Positions 27,431-38,878 of a stretch of 64,000 bases of DNA are shown here, piece after piece. The DNA lies in the NCBI RefSeq assembly GCF_022682495.2, contig NC_071399.1, positions 8,847,342-8,911,341 of the forward strand. The letters are read 5' to 3'. How positions within the stretch are numbered: the stretch's first letter is position 1; each line of letters starts with the position of its first letter. Both the position numbers and the translations under genes were made by a program. Below the pieces are notes generated by a model, which did not search any database, was not told the origin of the DNA, and saw only the letters and a list, made by a program, of their open reading frames with translations. The stretch is from Desmodus rotundus. Taxonomy: Eukaryota > Chordata > Mammalia > Chiroptera > Phyllostomidae.

Positions 27431-28108
27431 AGGTCTGTCTGGAAAAAGTCCAGTCATTGCTAATATAATGAGAACGGTTTGCATGACATTGAGTAACCTG
27501 GCAGCCAAGGAGAGTGGACTGGAATGCGCATGTGTGAACAATGACAACTTCAGTGTACCGATCATCGGGGTGGTAGATGCCATTGAGTGAGCATATGTAC
27601 TGTGCGGCTGTTGCATTCAAAGTGACGAAGTGAGTAGAGCAACAGATGCAGAGCAAAATCTGCATCAAATTTTGCATTAAGCTTGAACATTCCTCCATGG
27701 AAACTATTCAGATGATTCAGAAGGCTGCAGCTGTGGGCAGCTGGTGATTGGTAGCTTCATCACCACAGTCCGACAGGTCATGCATCATGTCTCGCGCAAT
27801 TTTTTGGTGAAACATCAAATTGCCTGGGTAGCTCGGTCCCCCCACAGCCCAGATTTAGTGCCCTGTGACTTCTGGCTTTTCCCAAAACTAAAATCACCTT
27901 TGAAAGGGAAGAGATTTCAGACCATCGATGAGATTCAGGAAAATACGATGGGGCAGTTGATGGCGATTAGAAGAACTGTGTGAGGTCCCAAGGTGCCTAC
28001 TTTGAAGGGGACTGAGGAGTCATTGTCCTATATCCAGTGTTTCTTGTATCTTCTTCAATAAATGTCTCTCTTTCATGGTACACAGCTGGATACTTTCTAG
28101 ACAGACCT
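27431..28108 (+). mobile_element. Internally deleted mariner transposon
   Basis: The left end AGGTCTGTCTGGAAAAAGTC (27431-27450) continues to CCAG, and the reverse complement of the right end reads AGGTCTGTCTAGAAAGTATC. These are terminal inverted repeats of about 23 bp with few mismatches. The 678-bp length is about half that of a full mariner (about 1.3 kb), and the transposase is correspondingly shortened. The element sits in the CFAP97-SNX25 spacer. Confidence 0.85.
27646..27983 (+). pseudogene. Mariner transposase remnant with internal deletion
   Basis: The first part (27646-27750) resembles the N-terminal helix-turn-helix of mariner transposases (KFCIKLEHSSMETIQMIQKA) before an in-frame TGA. 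The second part (27744-27983) carries the catalytic C-terminal motif HSPDLVPCDFWLFPKLK, containing the third acidic residue of the D,D34D triad. The middle of the protein, with the first two catalytic aspartates, is missing. The product cannot be active. Confidence 0.85.
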
Positions 28109-28344
28109 TGCTATTTCCTAACCCAGCACCTGGCTAATATTTTTGGACTGAATGAAAGAATGAACTGAGTCATGTACTACCAGAAGTTAACAGTCTATGG
28201 AAAACCCAGATGAATGCCATTATTATTGTACTGGTTATGTAAGGACATTATTTGTATCATGTATAAAGCAGCTTGTTATCCTTTTATGTTACATTACTTT
28301 TCACTATTGTATTTGAAAATAGTGTAATGAATGATCTTTTAATT

Positions 28345-28500
28345 TAGGCCCTACCACCAGCTAGCTGTGTGATTTGGGGCAAGTCATTTGACGGCTCTGA
28401 GCCTCGGTTTCCTCATCTGCAAAATGGGATCAGAATGCTCATCTCTGTTACACAGTTGTGGTGAGGAACATGTTTTAAAAGTGATTTCCAGAGTTAAAGT
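28345..28500 (+). repeat. MIR-type ancient SINE
   Basis: The stretch 'ccaccagctagctgtgtgatttggggcaagtcatttgacggctctgagcctcggtttcctcatctgcaaaatgggat' is an unusually well-preserved MIR core. Confidence 0.92.
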
Positions 28501-29339
28501 TTACGTTCAAATATGGGATATTATTTATTGTTATTACTGTTTTTTTGTCTAATTATTTTAGATTTATTATCATAGAAGACTATCAGATTTACTCATTCAA
28601 AAATATTAAAGGCTTACTCTGTGCAAACCCTTGTTCTGGACTCTGATTAATTCTCTAATACTAATTTTTATTTCCCCAAAGTATGTTTTCCTTCCTATAA
28701 CAAATAAATGACAAATCAGAGATACTGGCTTTCAAGTGGTATATAAAAGCTTTATATAATATTAAATATATAGTGTGAAAATATTTGTGCAATTATATTT
28801 AATCAATAATTGTGCACTGCCCATCTTATATTTTACTCTGCTTGTGATGAATATCATGGAATAGCATGTAGATCAGCTCAAAAAGTTTCTCAGCCCACAT
28901 GCATTTTGGAGAAATTAGATGAAAAGCAAATACAATTTATTTTCTTGTAATCTTCTGTCCAATGATACCGGATACTGAAGTCTTGGTGAGTTTAGGTTTT
29001 TTTGTTTTTTGTTTTTTTTTTTTTGCTTTATGTTTCATAGCTTGCAAATATCAGACTCAAATAAAGCTAAATGATATTACCAAATCCCCACCTGGCAAAA
29101 TAGGTGTACATTGCCTCCCTTCTCCCATTCTCACCCAGGTTCTTTTCTCTCGCGCGCAGGTAGGTGGGAGCAGATTATGCAGAGCTATCAATTCCAGGAA
29201 TAACAAATGTGAACTTAACATTTGAGTGATAAGTCATTAGAGGCTACTGATTGTGATGAGCTGCCAGGTGATTGTGTTCTGTCCAAGTATATTGTGGTAG
29301 GTTGTTAAAACAAGAGAACCAATGAATTACACCTCCCAA
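28501..29339. other. Intergenic sequence, nothing recognised
   Basis: Contains a T-rich microsatellite-like run at about 29000-29025. No gene or clear repeat family. Confidence 0.4.
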
Positions 29340-29740
29340 TACTTAAACTCATGTGTTGGTCTTCTTATTTAACTCCTGGTTGGGCCTTATGATTTGCCAA
29401 TGAGACATTAGCAAATATAACACAGGCAAAAGCTCAAAAAGGTGCATATCACACCCCTGAGATTGTCATGTGAAGAAGCCCCAGTTAAGTTGCACGAGAA
29501 GGACACAGAGATCAGAGACACCCATCTCAACAGAGGCCCCACGGACCAAGCAGCCCCAGCCCATGCACCGGGAGAGCAGAACCATGTTAGTGACCGCAGC
29601 AGGCAAGAGGAGCAGACGAACTCCCCAGCCGCCCCCAGCCCAAATTGCTGGCCTACAAAATCACAAGCGAATAAAATAATTGTAATTTAGTGATAGTTTG
29701 TTATGCAACAATAGGTGGTTAATATACCACATTTCTCTAA
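29340..29740 (+). mobile_element. MaLR-type LTR-like fragment
   Basis: The 3' part 'ccaaattgctggcctacaaaatcacaagcgaataaaataattgtaatttag..tttgttatgcaacaataggtggttaatata' parallels MLT/MST-type LTR ends, with AATAAA near 29671. The preceding 'gaagaagccccagttaagttgcacgagaaggac' fits their mid-section. The 82-residue open frame is not a gene. Confidence 0.5.
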
Positions 29741-29903
29741 ATTTCAAGTCAAAACAAATTGAAATTCTTTCTGGGGTCTACCCTTCGTCTCGATACCAGC
29801 TAGTTGAATTTACATTACTTTCCTTTGTAATAGTGTTTCTCTTGGAAGGTAATACAAAAACATTTTGCCTGAAAGTTTCCAAATATGAATATTTTTACTT
29901 ATA

Positions 29904-32134
29904 GGCACAATTCAGAGACATTGCTGGTTTGGTTCGAGACCATCAATATAAAGCAAATACTGCAATAAAGCAACTCACATAAGTTGTTTGGTTTCCCAGT
30001 ACATATACAAGTTACATTTACACTGTACTGTAGTCTATTACGTGTGCAATAGCCTGTCTAAAAAACAATGTACATACCTTAATTAAAAAATACTTCATTG
30101 CCAACAAATCCTAACTGCTGAGCTTTGAGTGAGCTGGAATCTTTTTACTGGTGGAGGGTCTTGCCTTGATATTGTTGGCTGTTGACTGACTGGGCTGGTA
30201 GTTGTTGAGGCTGAAGTGGCTGTGGGAGATTCTCAAAATAAGGCAACAGTAAAGTTCGCTGCTATATCAACTGAGTGGATGTAATATTCTAAGTCCTTTG
30301 CTGTCATTTCAACAATCTTCATAGCATCTTCACCAGGAGTAGCTTCTCTCTCAAGAAACTATGTCTTTTAATCATAAGAAGCAAGTCCTCTTGTGTTAAA
30401 GTTTGGTCATGAGATGACAGCAACTCATTCACATCTCAGGCCCCACTTCTAACTCCATTTCCACCGCACCTGCAGCTACTTCCTCCATCGAAGTCTTGAA
30501 CTCCTCGAAGTCATCCTTGGGGATTAGAATCCACTTCTTCCCAACTGCTGTTAATGTTGATATTTTGACATCTTCCTGAGAGTCACAGAATGTTCTTAAT
30601 GGTATCTGGAGTGATGAGTCCTTTCCAGAAGGATTTTGACTGACGTCGCCCAGATCCATCAGAGGAATCACTACCTGTGGCAGCTATAGCCCTACAAACT
30701 ATTTCTTAAATAGTAGGACTTTGAAGTCAAAATTATTCCTTCATCTATGGACTGAAGAATGGATCTTGTGTTAGCAGGCACGGAAATAACTTCAATCTCA
30801 TACATCTCCATCAGAGCTCTTGGGTGGGCAACCAGGTGCATTGTCAATGAGCAGTAATATTTTGAAAGGAATCTTTTTCTTCTGAAGAGTCTCCACGGTA
30901 GGCTTAAAATAGTAAATCATGTAAACAGATGTGCTGTTCTCCACACTTTGTTCCATTTACAGGGTGCAGGAAGAGTAGAGTTAGCATTATTCTTCAGGGC
31001 CCTAGGATTGTTGAGGGGTACATGAAAACTGGCTTCAACTTAGTTGCCAGATGCATCAGCCCCTAACAAGAGAGTCAGCCTGTCGTTTGAAGCCAGGTAT
31101 TGCCTTCTCTCTACCTGTGAAAGTCCTAAATAGCATCTTCTTCCAATAGAAGGCTATTTTGTCTACATTGAAAATCTCTTTAGTGTAGCCACCCTCATCT
31201 GTTATCCAGACCTTCCAGAGAACTTGCTGTAGCTTCTCCATCAGCACCTGCTGCTCCACCTGGCACTGTGATGTTATGGGGACGACTTCTGTCCTTACAC
31301 CTCATGAGCCAACCTCTGCCAGCTTCAGACTCTCCTTCCACAGCTTCCTCATCCCATTTGCCTTTCACAGAATGAAAGAGTTAGGCCCTTACTGTGTGAA
31401 TGGGCTTTGGTTCCATGGGGTTAGTCTAATGTTCTAGCCAAATCACTAAAACTTCCTCCATATCAGCAATAAGGCTGTTTTACTTTCTTATCATTTATGT
31501 GTTCACTGGAGTAACAGTTTTAATTTCCTTCAAGGACTTTTCTTTTGCATTCACAAGTTGGCTAACTGGTGCAAGGTGCCTAGCTTTCGGCTTGTCTCAG
31601 CTTTCACATGCCTTGCTCACCAAGCTCAATATTTCTAGCGTTTTATTTAAAGTGTGAGACACGCTACTCTTCCTTTCACTTGAACACTTAGAGGCCATTG
31701 GAGGGTTATCAATTGTCCCAATGTCGATATTGTTATGTGTGAGGGGAAGCCCGAAGGGTGGGGAGAGAAGGAGAGACACAGAGAGAGAGACACACACACA
31801 CAGAGACGGGGGAGAGAGAGAGATAGGAACGGCCAGTTGGTGGAATGGTCAGCAACATTTATTAAGTTCTCCATCTTACGTGGGTGTGGTTTGTGGCACC
31901 CCAAAACATTATAGTAGTAACATCAAAGATCACAGAACACCATAAAAAATAATTATAGAAAAGTTAGAAATACTGCAGGAAATACCAAAACGTCACACAA
32001 AGTGAGCAAATGCTGATGGAAAATGGCGCTGATAGACTTGCTTGACACAAGGTTGCCACAAGCCTTCAACCTGTAAAAAATGCAGCCTCCATGAAGTGCA
32101 GTAAAGCAAAAGGCAGTAAAATGAGGCATAGCTG
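29904..32134 (-). mobile_element. Tigger1 DNA transposon, near full length, antisense
   Basis: The left end (reverse-complement 3' end) has 'attgctggtttggttcgagaccatcaatataaagcaaatactgcaataaag'. The right end has 'gcagtaaagcaaaaggcagtaaaatgaggcatagctg'. These match the ends of Tigger1, with TA on both sides. The 2.2 kb between them tracks the Tigger1 consensus (about 2.4 kb) through many indels. It is a pogo-class relic fixed in the spacer between CFAP97 and SNX25. Confidence 0.93.
30429..31698 (-). pseudogene. Tigger1 transposase pseudogene
   Basis: The minus-strand start MASKCSSERKSS (ATG at 31698) is the pogo-like helix-turn-helix N-terminus. Later fragments include 'FNVDKIAFYWKKM' (31056-31259), from the DDE core region, and 'LTAVGKKWILIPKDDFEEFKTSMEEV' (30429-30671), from the C-terminus. 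Frameshifts and stops break it into several short frames. It is non-functional. Confidence 0.85.
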
Positions 32135-33329
32135 TACTAATATGGAATGCCAATCGGCGTAAGTTACACGTGTTCCAAAATTTTGTTGAGAGATTTATCT
32201 TCCTCTTAGAAATGCGGCATTGTTTCCTCTAAGCTTTAGCCCACTACTATTTGCTTTTAAGGTATTTTATGATTGCCTTTATTTTTGAAGTTTGGCCACA
32301 CGCCTGTATTTTTTGTAAACCACGTTCTGCTTGAAAGTTACAAGAAAGAAAGGGGGAGTAACTGACCTGTTAGGGTCTTACAGGGAATAAGCAGAAGAAA
32401 CTAGAGTGGTATCTAGGCCTTTTGACTCACGTTAACATCTTTATTCACAATGTTTCCCAAAGTGGTCAAGGGCAGATACTGTGGTTTTCTCTCTAATCCT
32501 GTAGCTACTTCCAGGGTGGGCCAGGGTTTAAGGAGGAATACACTGGGGAAGAGGAGGATGGTCATCTGTTTCGCCAGAGATCATGTCTGCATAATTCTTT
32601 AAGTGTCATTTTTTCCACTTAATTTGTCTTTATAATATCCCAATGAGTTAAGGCAGATGCCGTTCCATCTCTTGTGAGAGGATAATGAAGCTAGCCTATG
32701 GGGCATGCAATTATTGCCTGTCAAAGTGTGCTGATTTTAAGGAATATAAATAAGGCTCCCCTACCAAATTTGCATTTTAACCCTCAGACCTCAGACATGG
32801 AAGGACTCAACGCCGACTTCTGGGAAGGAACACATGGACTCTAATGTAATGCCTGACTTCTGGCGTCATCTCCCGTGGAGCCTGCTGGTCCTAGTCACTC
32901 CCTTGTGCTGCCCTGTGTGACCTGACTCCTGTGTTCCTCAAACCTTGCACAGGACAGGGGCCCAGTGCTCTTTGCAAAGAGAATCTTTGCAGTGTCAGTG
33001 CTGACTTACCAGCAAAACGGCGTACACTTTAAGGAAGTTTGCTGACCGTGACTGTATATTTCTCCAGCTGTGATATTTTTGGTGTGTTGGAAAGATTGGG
33101 GTCTTCAGAGTTGCAGACCAGGGCTCTTAATAAACATAAGGCCAGTTTGCCCTTTACTGGTTGAAGTTACACTCGCTTAGCACTCGTCCGGGGCCTGGCC
33201 AACATACCACCAGCCCTACTCACAAAGCACCAAAACTCAATAGTTTAAAGCATGGAATACGTGCCTGAAGTTCAGGATTTAAACCCTGTTTTTTCTCCTC
33301 TGTAACATGGGATGCGTAAATGACAGTTT
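32135..33329. other. Intergenic sequence, nothing recognised
   Basis: No coding exon, RNA gene or confidently named repeat was seen. Confidence 0.4.
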
Positions 33330-33560
33330 TTAGGAAGCAACATGGCACAGCAGTTAAATGCACAGCTCGAAAGCCAGACCATGACATTTAGTAGCTCTGA
33401 AATGTTGAGCAGGTTATTTATTTGACCTTCTTTGCCTCAGGTTCCTCAGGTGTAGCTGGAGATAACGTTATCAGGGTTGCTGTGAAGTAGATAAAGTGTG
33501 TCCAGTGCTTACAACAGTACCTGGCACACGGTGTGGTGTGTGTGGCTAGATACTGTTACT
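33330..33560 (+). repeat. MIR-type ancient SINE
   Basis: The stretch 'gcaacatggcacagcagttaaatgcacagctcgaaagccagacc' through 'cctcaggttcctcaggtgtagctgg' and 'gtgcttacaacagtacctggcacacgg' follows the MIR consensus from head to tail. Confidence 0.85.
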
Positions 33561-35190
33561 GTCAGCTATGGGCTTCAGTTGGGAAAATGTATAGAAAGCC
33601 CTCAGCACACACACAGTCCTTGGCATATACATGAACAAAAAAATATAGATATGATTGTTGGTAATAACAAGCTACGCATGCTTTCCTTGAAATAATTTGG
33701 ATTAGTGGGGTGCACTTTGAGGGGTGCTCGTGAAATAAATGTTAAGTATTTTAGAGGCAAAAGGAACCCTTCAAGTTCAGTTACACTGCTTTATTTTTTA
33801 TTTATTTTAAAAAGTGGGGTTGAAGGCCAGGAGAACAGGAGGGTTGCAACTTCTTTTGATGTCATGTAGGCACGGTAAAGTCACGTCTGGCGTGAGGTTC
33901 TCGTTATCTTCTCGTCTTTGACTTACGAGGTATAAGAAGTGTCACGTGAATATTAATATTTAAAACAAAAAATGTTTTTAGAAATGACACATGTAAATAC
34001 ATTTTATACAGGTATATAAAATAACTCACTTTTGGACCATTTTGTTAGAACTGAAGGTTACAGACAACTTTTTAGACCTCTTACTCCCTGTCCCACGTGA
34101 ATCTCTGCCACTCCGGGGAAATTAATTACAAAGACATGGCTATATGGGTGGACTATGTATGTCTGTGGTCGCCAGTTATTTCCTTTTTTGAATAATAACC
34201 TCTTGGACATTCTTTGTTTTAAAATAAATGTGCACTCAATAGTTTACTAATGAATGTTGTATATTTTTCTGTTGACATGAGACATGATTGCTTAGAAAAA
34301 ACACAATACTGTCACAGTACTGAAAGATATTTTAATCCTTATTTTTCTTAACTATGCTTACTGGGAAGCAGGATATAATCAATTTATTGGAAAACAATAT
34401 CGCCTTTAAACTTACAATTTGTCAGGACTGCTGCAAGTAGAGAGCCCTGGGCTTTTGCTTACAAGCGTCTCCCATTTCCTTCGTTGTTTCTCACCGCTCC
34501 CCTCACCAATGTATCAATACCCCTCCTTCCCTTTTCAGTTCTGGATTTGGTCTTTCTACTCTATCACCCTCCTTTCGAATAATCATTCATCTCTTCAGAT
34601 TTCCTTATTTCCTTTAGAATTCCTTTATCCATTCAAGACACATCTGCTGCTTCACTGGTCTTAGTAGTAACTATTTCTCTAGCATTTTGCCATCCTCTCA
34701 GCAAGCACTGTCTGTATATTAATGCTGGGACCATGATAGAAAATATGTACTCCAAAAATTCTTTGGACTACTTTCACTTGCGTGGGCAATAGCGTTTGCA
34801 TTGAATCGTTGGCAGTGGAATGTAGGGACTTGGAGCCAAAGTGTTGATGGCAGCTGGTACCCCGCCTGGCACCAGGCCGACTTCTTTGGGCTTTGGCACA
34901 ACTAGGAATTGCAGGCTTCATTTACTCCTCCACGTTTGTCTGATTCCTTCCCTGAAGCTGCCGGATGGGAAGGGGAAGGCTGTTAGGGGAAACTGTTGAA
35001 AGTGATCCCCGCCGCATCAGTAATGGTTGCCCATGTAATCTAACTAGCAGGGAAAACAAGGCAGAAATTTGGGGGCCTGTAAGCGTGCGAGGAGGTTATT
35101 TGTCAGAGATGAACGCAGAGCGAGGATTAAGGAATCACCTGAGATTGAGAATTACAAATGCTTCTGACACCTGCAGCAAAATTTTCCATC
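33561..35190. other. Intergenic flank of the SNX25 promoter, nothing recognised
   Basis: AT-rich sequence changing abruptly to CpG-rich after about 35190. The open frames at 34419-35207 have no exon features. Confidence 0.4.
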
Positions 35191-35560
35191 CCCAGACAGC
35201 GTCCTAGTAGGACCCGGAGGCCCACGACAGAGCGGCTTCCGCAGCCTTTGGTCGCGCCCCCTCCCCGGCTGGGCAGCTGCGGGTCAGACCCCTCCCCCCG
35301 GCTGCGGGGGGCGGGCCCCTCCGAGCCGTCACTCAGCCGGCCGCACGGCTCTCCACCGCCCCCTAACTCGCACTTCAGGGCCGCCCCGCCCCCGCCCCGC
35401 CTCCGGCTTCGCCTGCTGAAGTCACAACACTGCCCGGCTACCTGGACGCGCCCGGCGGGCAGCTGCGGGCCCCGCACCGGGTGGCGGCGCTGAGGGGTCG
35501 CCGAGAGGAGCTCGGCGGCGTCTGTCGGAGCCGTTCCCTCGGTGGGCCGCCGGCGAGGGC

Positions 35561-35695
35561 ATGATCGCGGACTCCCTTTGCCTCCCGAGCGGCGGTGGCG
35601 GCGGCGGCAGCGGCGAGGGCAGGAGGCGCCGCGCAGAGGCCACGGTTCAGGGCTGCGCCGGGGGACAGCGGGCCAGGAGATGTGCCTGTCCTTAG
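35561..35695 (+). promoter_or_regulatory. Upstream ORF in the SNX25 5' leader
   Basis: An ATG at 35561 opens a 44-codon frame ending with TAG at 35693-35695, 16 bases before the SNX25 ATG. A second ATG at 35680 (G at -3) is in another frame and overlaps the SNX25 start, staying open to the end of exon 1. If the transcript begins upstream of these, both would be expected to reduce initiation at the main ATG. Whether they are in the mRNA depends on the unknown start site. Confidence 0.5.
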
Positions 35696-35711
35696 CGGCC
35701 CAGGAAGCAGC

Positions 35712-36095
35712 ATGCACCCCGATGCCACCGACAGCAGCGGCGCCGGCCTCAGCCCAGCGCCGGCCGTGGGCGCTCCGGGCGAGCTGCGGCCAGAGCCCCG
35801 GGAGGACGCGGCGGCTCCGAGGGGCCCTGGCGGCTGGAGCTGGCGGGTGCCAGTGGCCGTGGCCGCCCTCGCCGCCGTGTCTCTCTCCTGCCTGGGGCAC
35901 GGCTGCTGGCAGGGGGCAGGAGGCACGGGGCAGTGCGCCGCCCTGCTCAGCCTTGTCCTGTACCTGGGCTGCGCCTCGGCCGCCTTCCTGTTCGGGACCC
36001 TGTTCTCCCTCGTCTGCGGGAGCCGGCGAGCCCCTCCGCCCGACTTCGCCGCCTTCTGGAGACGGCTGGCCGCGGCCGCCTGCTGCCGGCCAGGG
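35712..36095 (+). CDS. SNX25: SNX25 coding exon 1 (N-terminal membrane segments)
   Basis: This exon encodes residues 1-128 of sorting nexin 25 from the ATG at 35712 (A at -3). The frame is open further upstream only to a TGA at 35562-35564, with no in-frame ATG. The exon ends in phase 0 at a strong donor GGG|GTAAGT. The protein begins with a Pro/Ala/Glu-rich segment, then hydrophobic stretches at about 46-61 and 75-102. These suggest a membrane hairpin or two transmembrane segments, as in the related SNX13, SNX14 and SNX19. The splice join to exon 2 is in frame. As I recall, older human annotation began at a methionine in the next exon, which would lack this membrane part. The full domain order in the family is membrane region, PXA, RGS, PX and nexin-C. 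The protein is linked to endosomal/ER membranes and to TGF-beta receptor turnover (family knowledge). Confidence 0.85.
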
Positions 36096-38394
36096 GTAAG
36101 TATCGGCCTCCCCCTGCCTCGCGCGCCCCGGCCTCGGCCTGGCCCTGCCCGCTGCTGATTCCCGCCGCCCGCTCTCGAGACCCGGTGATCGAGGCGGGGC
36201 CGGCCGAGAGGCAAGGTGTTAGGCGGTGGAGTCGCTCCACAGCCATCCTCAGCCACCACCGTGCTGGTCGAGCCACCATCCTAGTTCCCCGGTGCTGCTT
36301 TGCGACGGGCGAGTGCCGGGCAGCCGTGCGCCGCGTTCCTTGGGCGCAGGCGCTGCACCCGGGGTCGGTCGTTATAGTGGATGAGCTAACCGTCCTCCGG
36401 GGAGGGTAACTTCAGGACATTTTACGGAGGAGGGAACTTGGCTCAGAGAGATCAACTTGGCCCAGGCCACTCACCCAGACCCTGACACCCGGGCTCGCGT
36501 GCGCCTGATACCACGACATCCTGCCCCACCATGTTGAGAAGTAAGGCAGTCCCGGCTAGTGTCTGCGATTCACCGAGGCGCTGTGTGTGTGTTGGGGGGG
36601 GGCCTGGGTGCCAGAAATCACTGTAGTGTGCCACAAAAGGAAAGCTGTCGTCTGTGAGGTAGGGGACAGTAGGGCGGTGCTTAGAGAATGTAAGAAGCAG
36701 TATTGGAGGAAAGAAGCAGTATTTTCAATGAGCTCTTTTCTTCCCTAGTGCCAAACCGCTACTTTCTCTGGCTCCCAGCTTCCGGCTCATACCCTTCAAC
36801 GAAATTGACTGTATCTTAGCTTGACATTCACCCCTCGACTGTCATTAAACTGAAGTTGCCCAGGCACTTTGTGGCAGTGGCCCAACTTCCTAAGAATATT
36901 TGTTAGAGGGATCATGACCCCCGGGGTGTCGTATTTGTTTGTGATCAGACCCGCTTGCTTCTTTGTAAAAGATCATCACTGCTCTTCACCAAACTTACCC
37001 TTTCCCGACCAGCATGCAGCGCGGAGGTAACGGCTGAAGAGTGTGGTAGGTCAGGCAGTCAGGCGTGCGCACTCCTAGGTCGATCCACAGTTCAGGGTAT
37101 TCAGAAAGAGGAACTTCTGTTTCCATAAGTAGTCTCAAAAGTTAGTAATATTGATTCTCTTAAAAACTTTCACTTATCTGTCCATTTTCTCAGGCCTAAT
37201 GTAGCAAGAGTTGGTGAGCATGTATATTTTTCCTCTTGCTTTTCTCTACAATGTTTTAAAAAAAAAAGACCCCAAGATTTTACTAGTTGGTTTGTTGATC
37301 ACTGATCAATTATAAATGACCTTGCAATTCTTCAGAGTGTGTAAGAAGTTGTAATTCAGTGTGTATTTATTGAGTATTTTGTACAAGCCAGAGATTAGTT
37401 TGGAAGCTGGGGTTGAATCAGCAAGACACGTGAATGCACATCTCTGTAGAGATTATATTCTTATGGAGGACCAGATAGTGAACAAATGAGGTACTTTTGG
37501 GTAGTGACAAAGGCTATGGAACAACAAGTGGTTAAGATAAGTGGTGAAGACTGGCCTCTGCGGCGAGTGGCACTCATTGGGCAGCTTGGTTGCTCTGTAT
37601 GGGAGAGAAACAGTTTTTTGATATCTGAGCGGCTGATTAATTGTTGGTCTGACACCCATTTTTTAAAGAAAAGAGCGCCTAGTAAATGGGGACAGGAAGT
37701 ATGGAAGGAGAGGTCAGGGTCAAAGCCGTAGTATGGCAGTCCACCTCTGAGAGTCTGGAGCCTCCTGTTGTGGTTTACCACCCTGGCACCTGGAAAACAC
37801 ATTCTCCCAAACCTCCCAGCTCACTTGCACTTCTGGGTAGACAAGTCTTGGATAATCCAGAAAGCTGGTTTTGTAGAGAAAATAGTACTTTAAAGGTGAC
37901 AGTCAACTAACTGTATATAATATCTCATGTATATTACCGGAAGATTTCAGGTACTAGAAGAGATGAAGTATAATCTAAGGAAAGCAAATTGTTGGTCAGT
38001 CTTTTAGAACTTGGATTCTTATAATAGCCTTAAATAAGAAAATAAGTACATTAGGAAATTTGCGAAGTTATATGTTACTTAAAATTGAAACATATCAATC
38101 ACCTACGCTTCTTTTTAAAAATAGTACTGATGCCTTTAGTTGTGCTGTTTTTCTAAGAATACGTGTTGAAGCGTTTTAAAAAAAATGCTCTTTTTATGAA
38201 TGGAAGCAGAAGCACGTGGTGGAGTATAAAATATCTGCAGTTCTGTGGGGGTAGAAGCTGGACCACTTAGGTCATCTAACATATGTGGAGGGGGAGGCTG
38301 CTTAGCACTAAACCAAATGGCACCTCTTAAGATACAGTGACTACTTTACTACAAGAGATTTTGGCTCAGTATGAAAAAAGAATCCTTATTTTAT
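36096..38394. other. SNX25 intron 1, first part
   Basis: CpG-rich near the exon, then ordinary AT-rich intron. No alternative exon is convincing, and the open frames at 37453-37910 overlap on opposite strands. Confidence 0.45.
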
Positions 38395-38572
38395 TCTTTT
38401 TAAAAAAATTGATTTGAGGGGGAGAGAGAGAAACATTTGCTTGTTCCACTTACTTATGTATTCATTGGTTGATTCTTGTATGTGCCCTGACCTGGGATTG
38501 AAACCTTAACCTTGGCTTATCAACTGAGTTGGTTATGATGCTCTAACCAACTGAGCTATAGAAGGCCCTCAT
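38395..38572 (-). repeat. Degenerate VES-like SINE, antisense
   Basis: The plus strand reads 'aattgatttgagggggagagagagaaacatttgc', 'gtgccctgacctgggattgaaacc' and 'ccaactgagctatagaaggccc'. This is a worn version of the antisense VES pattern, so an older copy than the others here. Confidence 0.75.
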
Positions 38573-38878
38573 TCATTCTTATACATTTGGGTTATTCTAG
38601 TATCAACTAAACAAGACAGAGACTGGGAGTAACCCTTCAGTCTGTCAGTCACTCCTTCCCTTCTTCCTTCCTTGTTTCTTTCTTCTTGACTTCCTTCTGT
38701 GGAGGAAAAAATGCATACATTGTTAAAAGTTGGAAGCTAGAGAAGCCTCAACTAAAAGGGAAAAGGCATTTTCATGTCTAGGAGAGTTCCAATGCTTCTG
38801 CATGCTTCCCAGTGTAGTTAATGCCTATAAACACGCAGTTAGGCCCCATGATTGGTACCTTTTGTTATCCCTTGCGGG
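38573..38878. other. SNX25 intron 1, CT-rich stretch
   Basis: Contains a pyrimidine-rich run ('ccttcccttcttccttccttgtttctttcttc') at about 38652-38685. No gene. Confidence 0.4.

Larger units (their letters stand above)
35191..36400 (+). promoter_or_regulatory. SNX25: SNX25 CpG-island promoter and first exon region
   Basis: A dense CpG island spans the 5' end and first coding exon of SNX25. GC boxes occur at about 35306-35316 and 35381-35401 (repeated CCGCCCC). There is no TATA box. The start point is probably between about 35400 and 35700, but cannot be fixed from sequence. Long open frames in every frame on both strands (for example minus 35127-36259) reflect GC richness and lack of AT-rich stop codons; I do not regard them as genes. 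Confidence 0.8.

Noticed and set aside
31740..31830. Purine-rich GA/CA microsatellite as a regulatory element
   Set aside because: It falls at the position where Tigger1 itself has a GA-rich leader, so it is explained by the transposon.
35595..35711. N-terminal extension of SNX25 in the same frame
   Set aside because: It would need a non-ATG start, and there is no ATG between the TGA at 35562-35564 and the ATG at 35712. I kept the ATG as start.
35127..36259. Minus-strand frames of 257 and 273 codons opposite SNX25 exon 1
   Set aside because: They are antisense shadows of the SNX25 CpG island with low-complexity composition and no recognisable protein.
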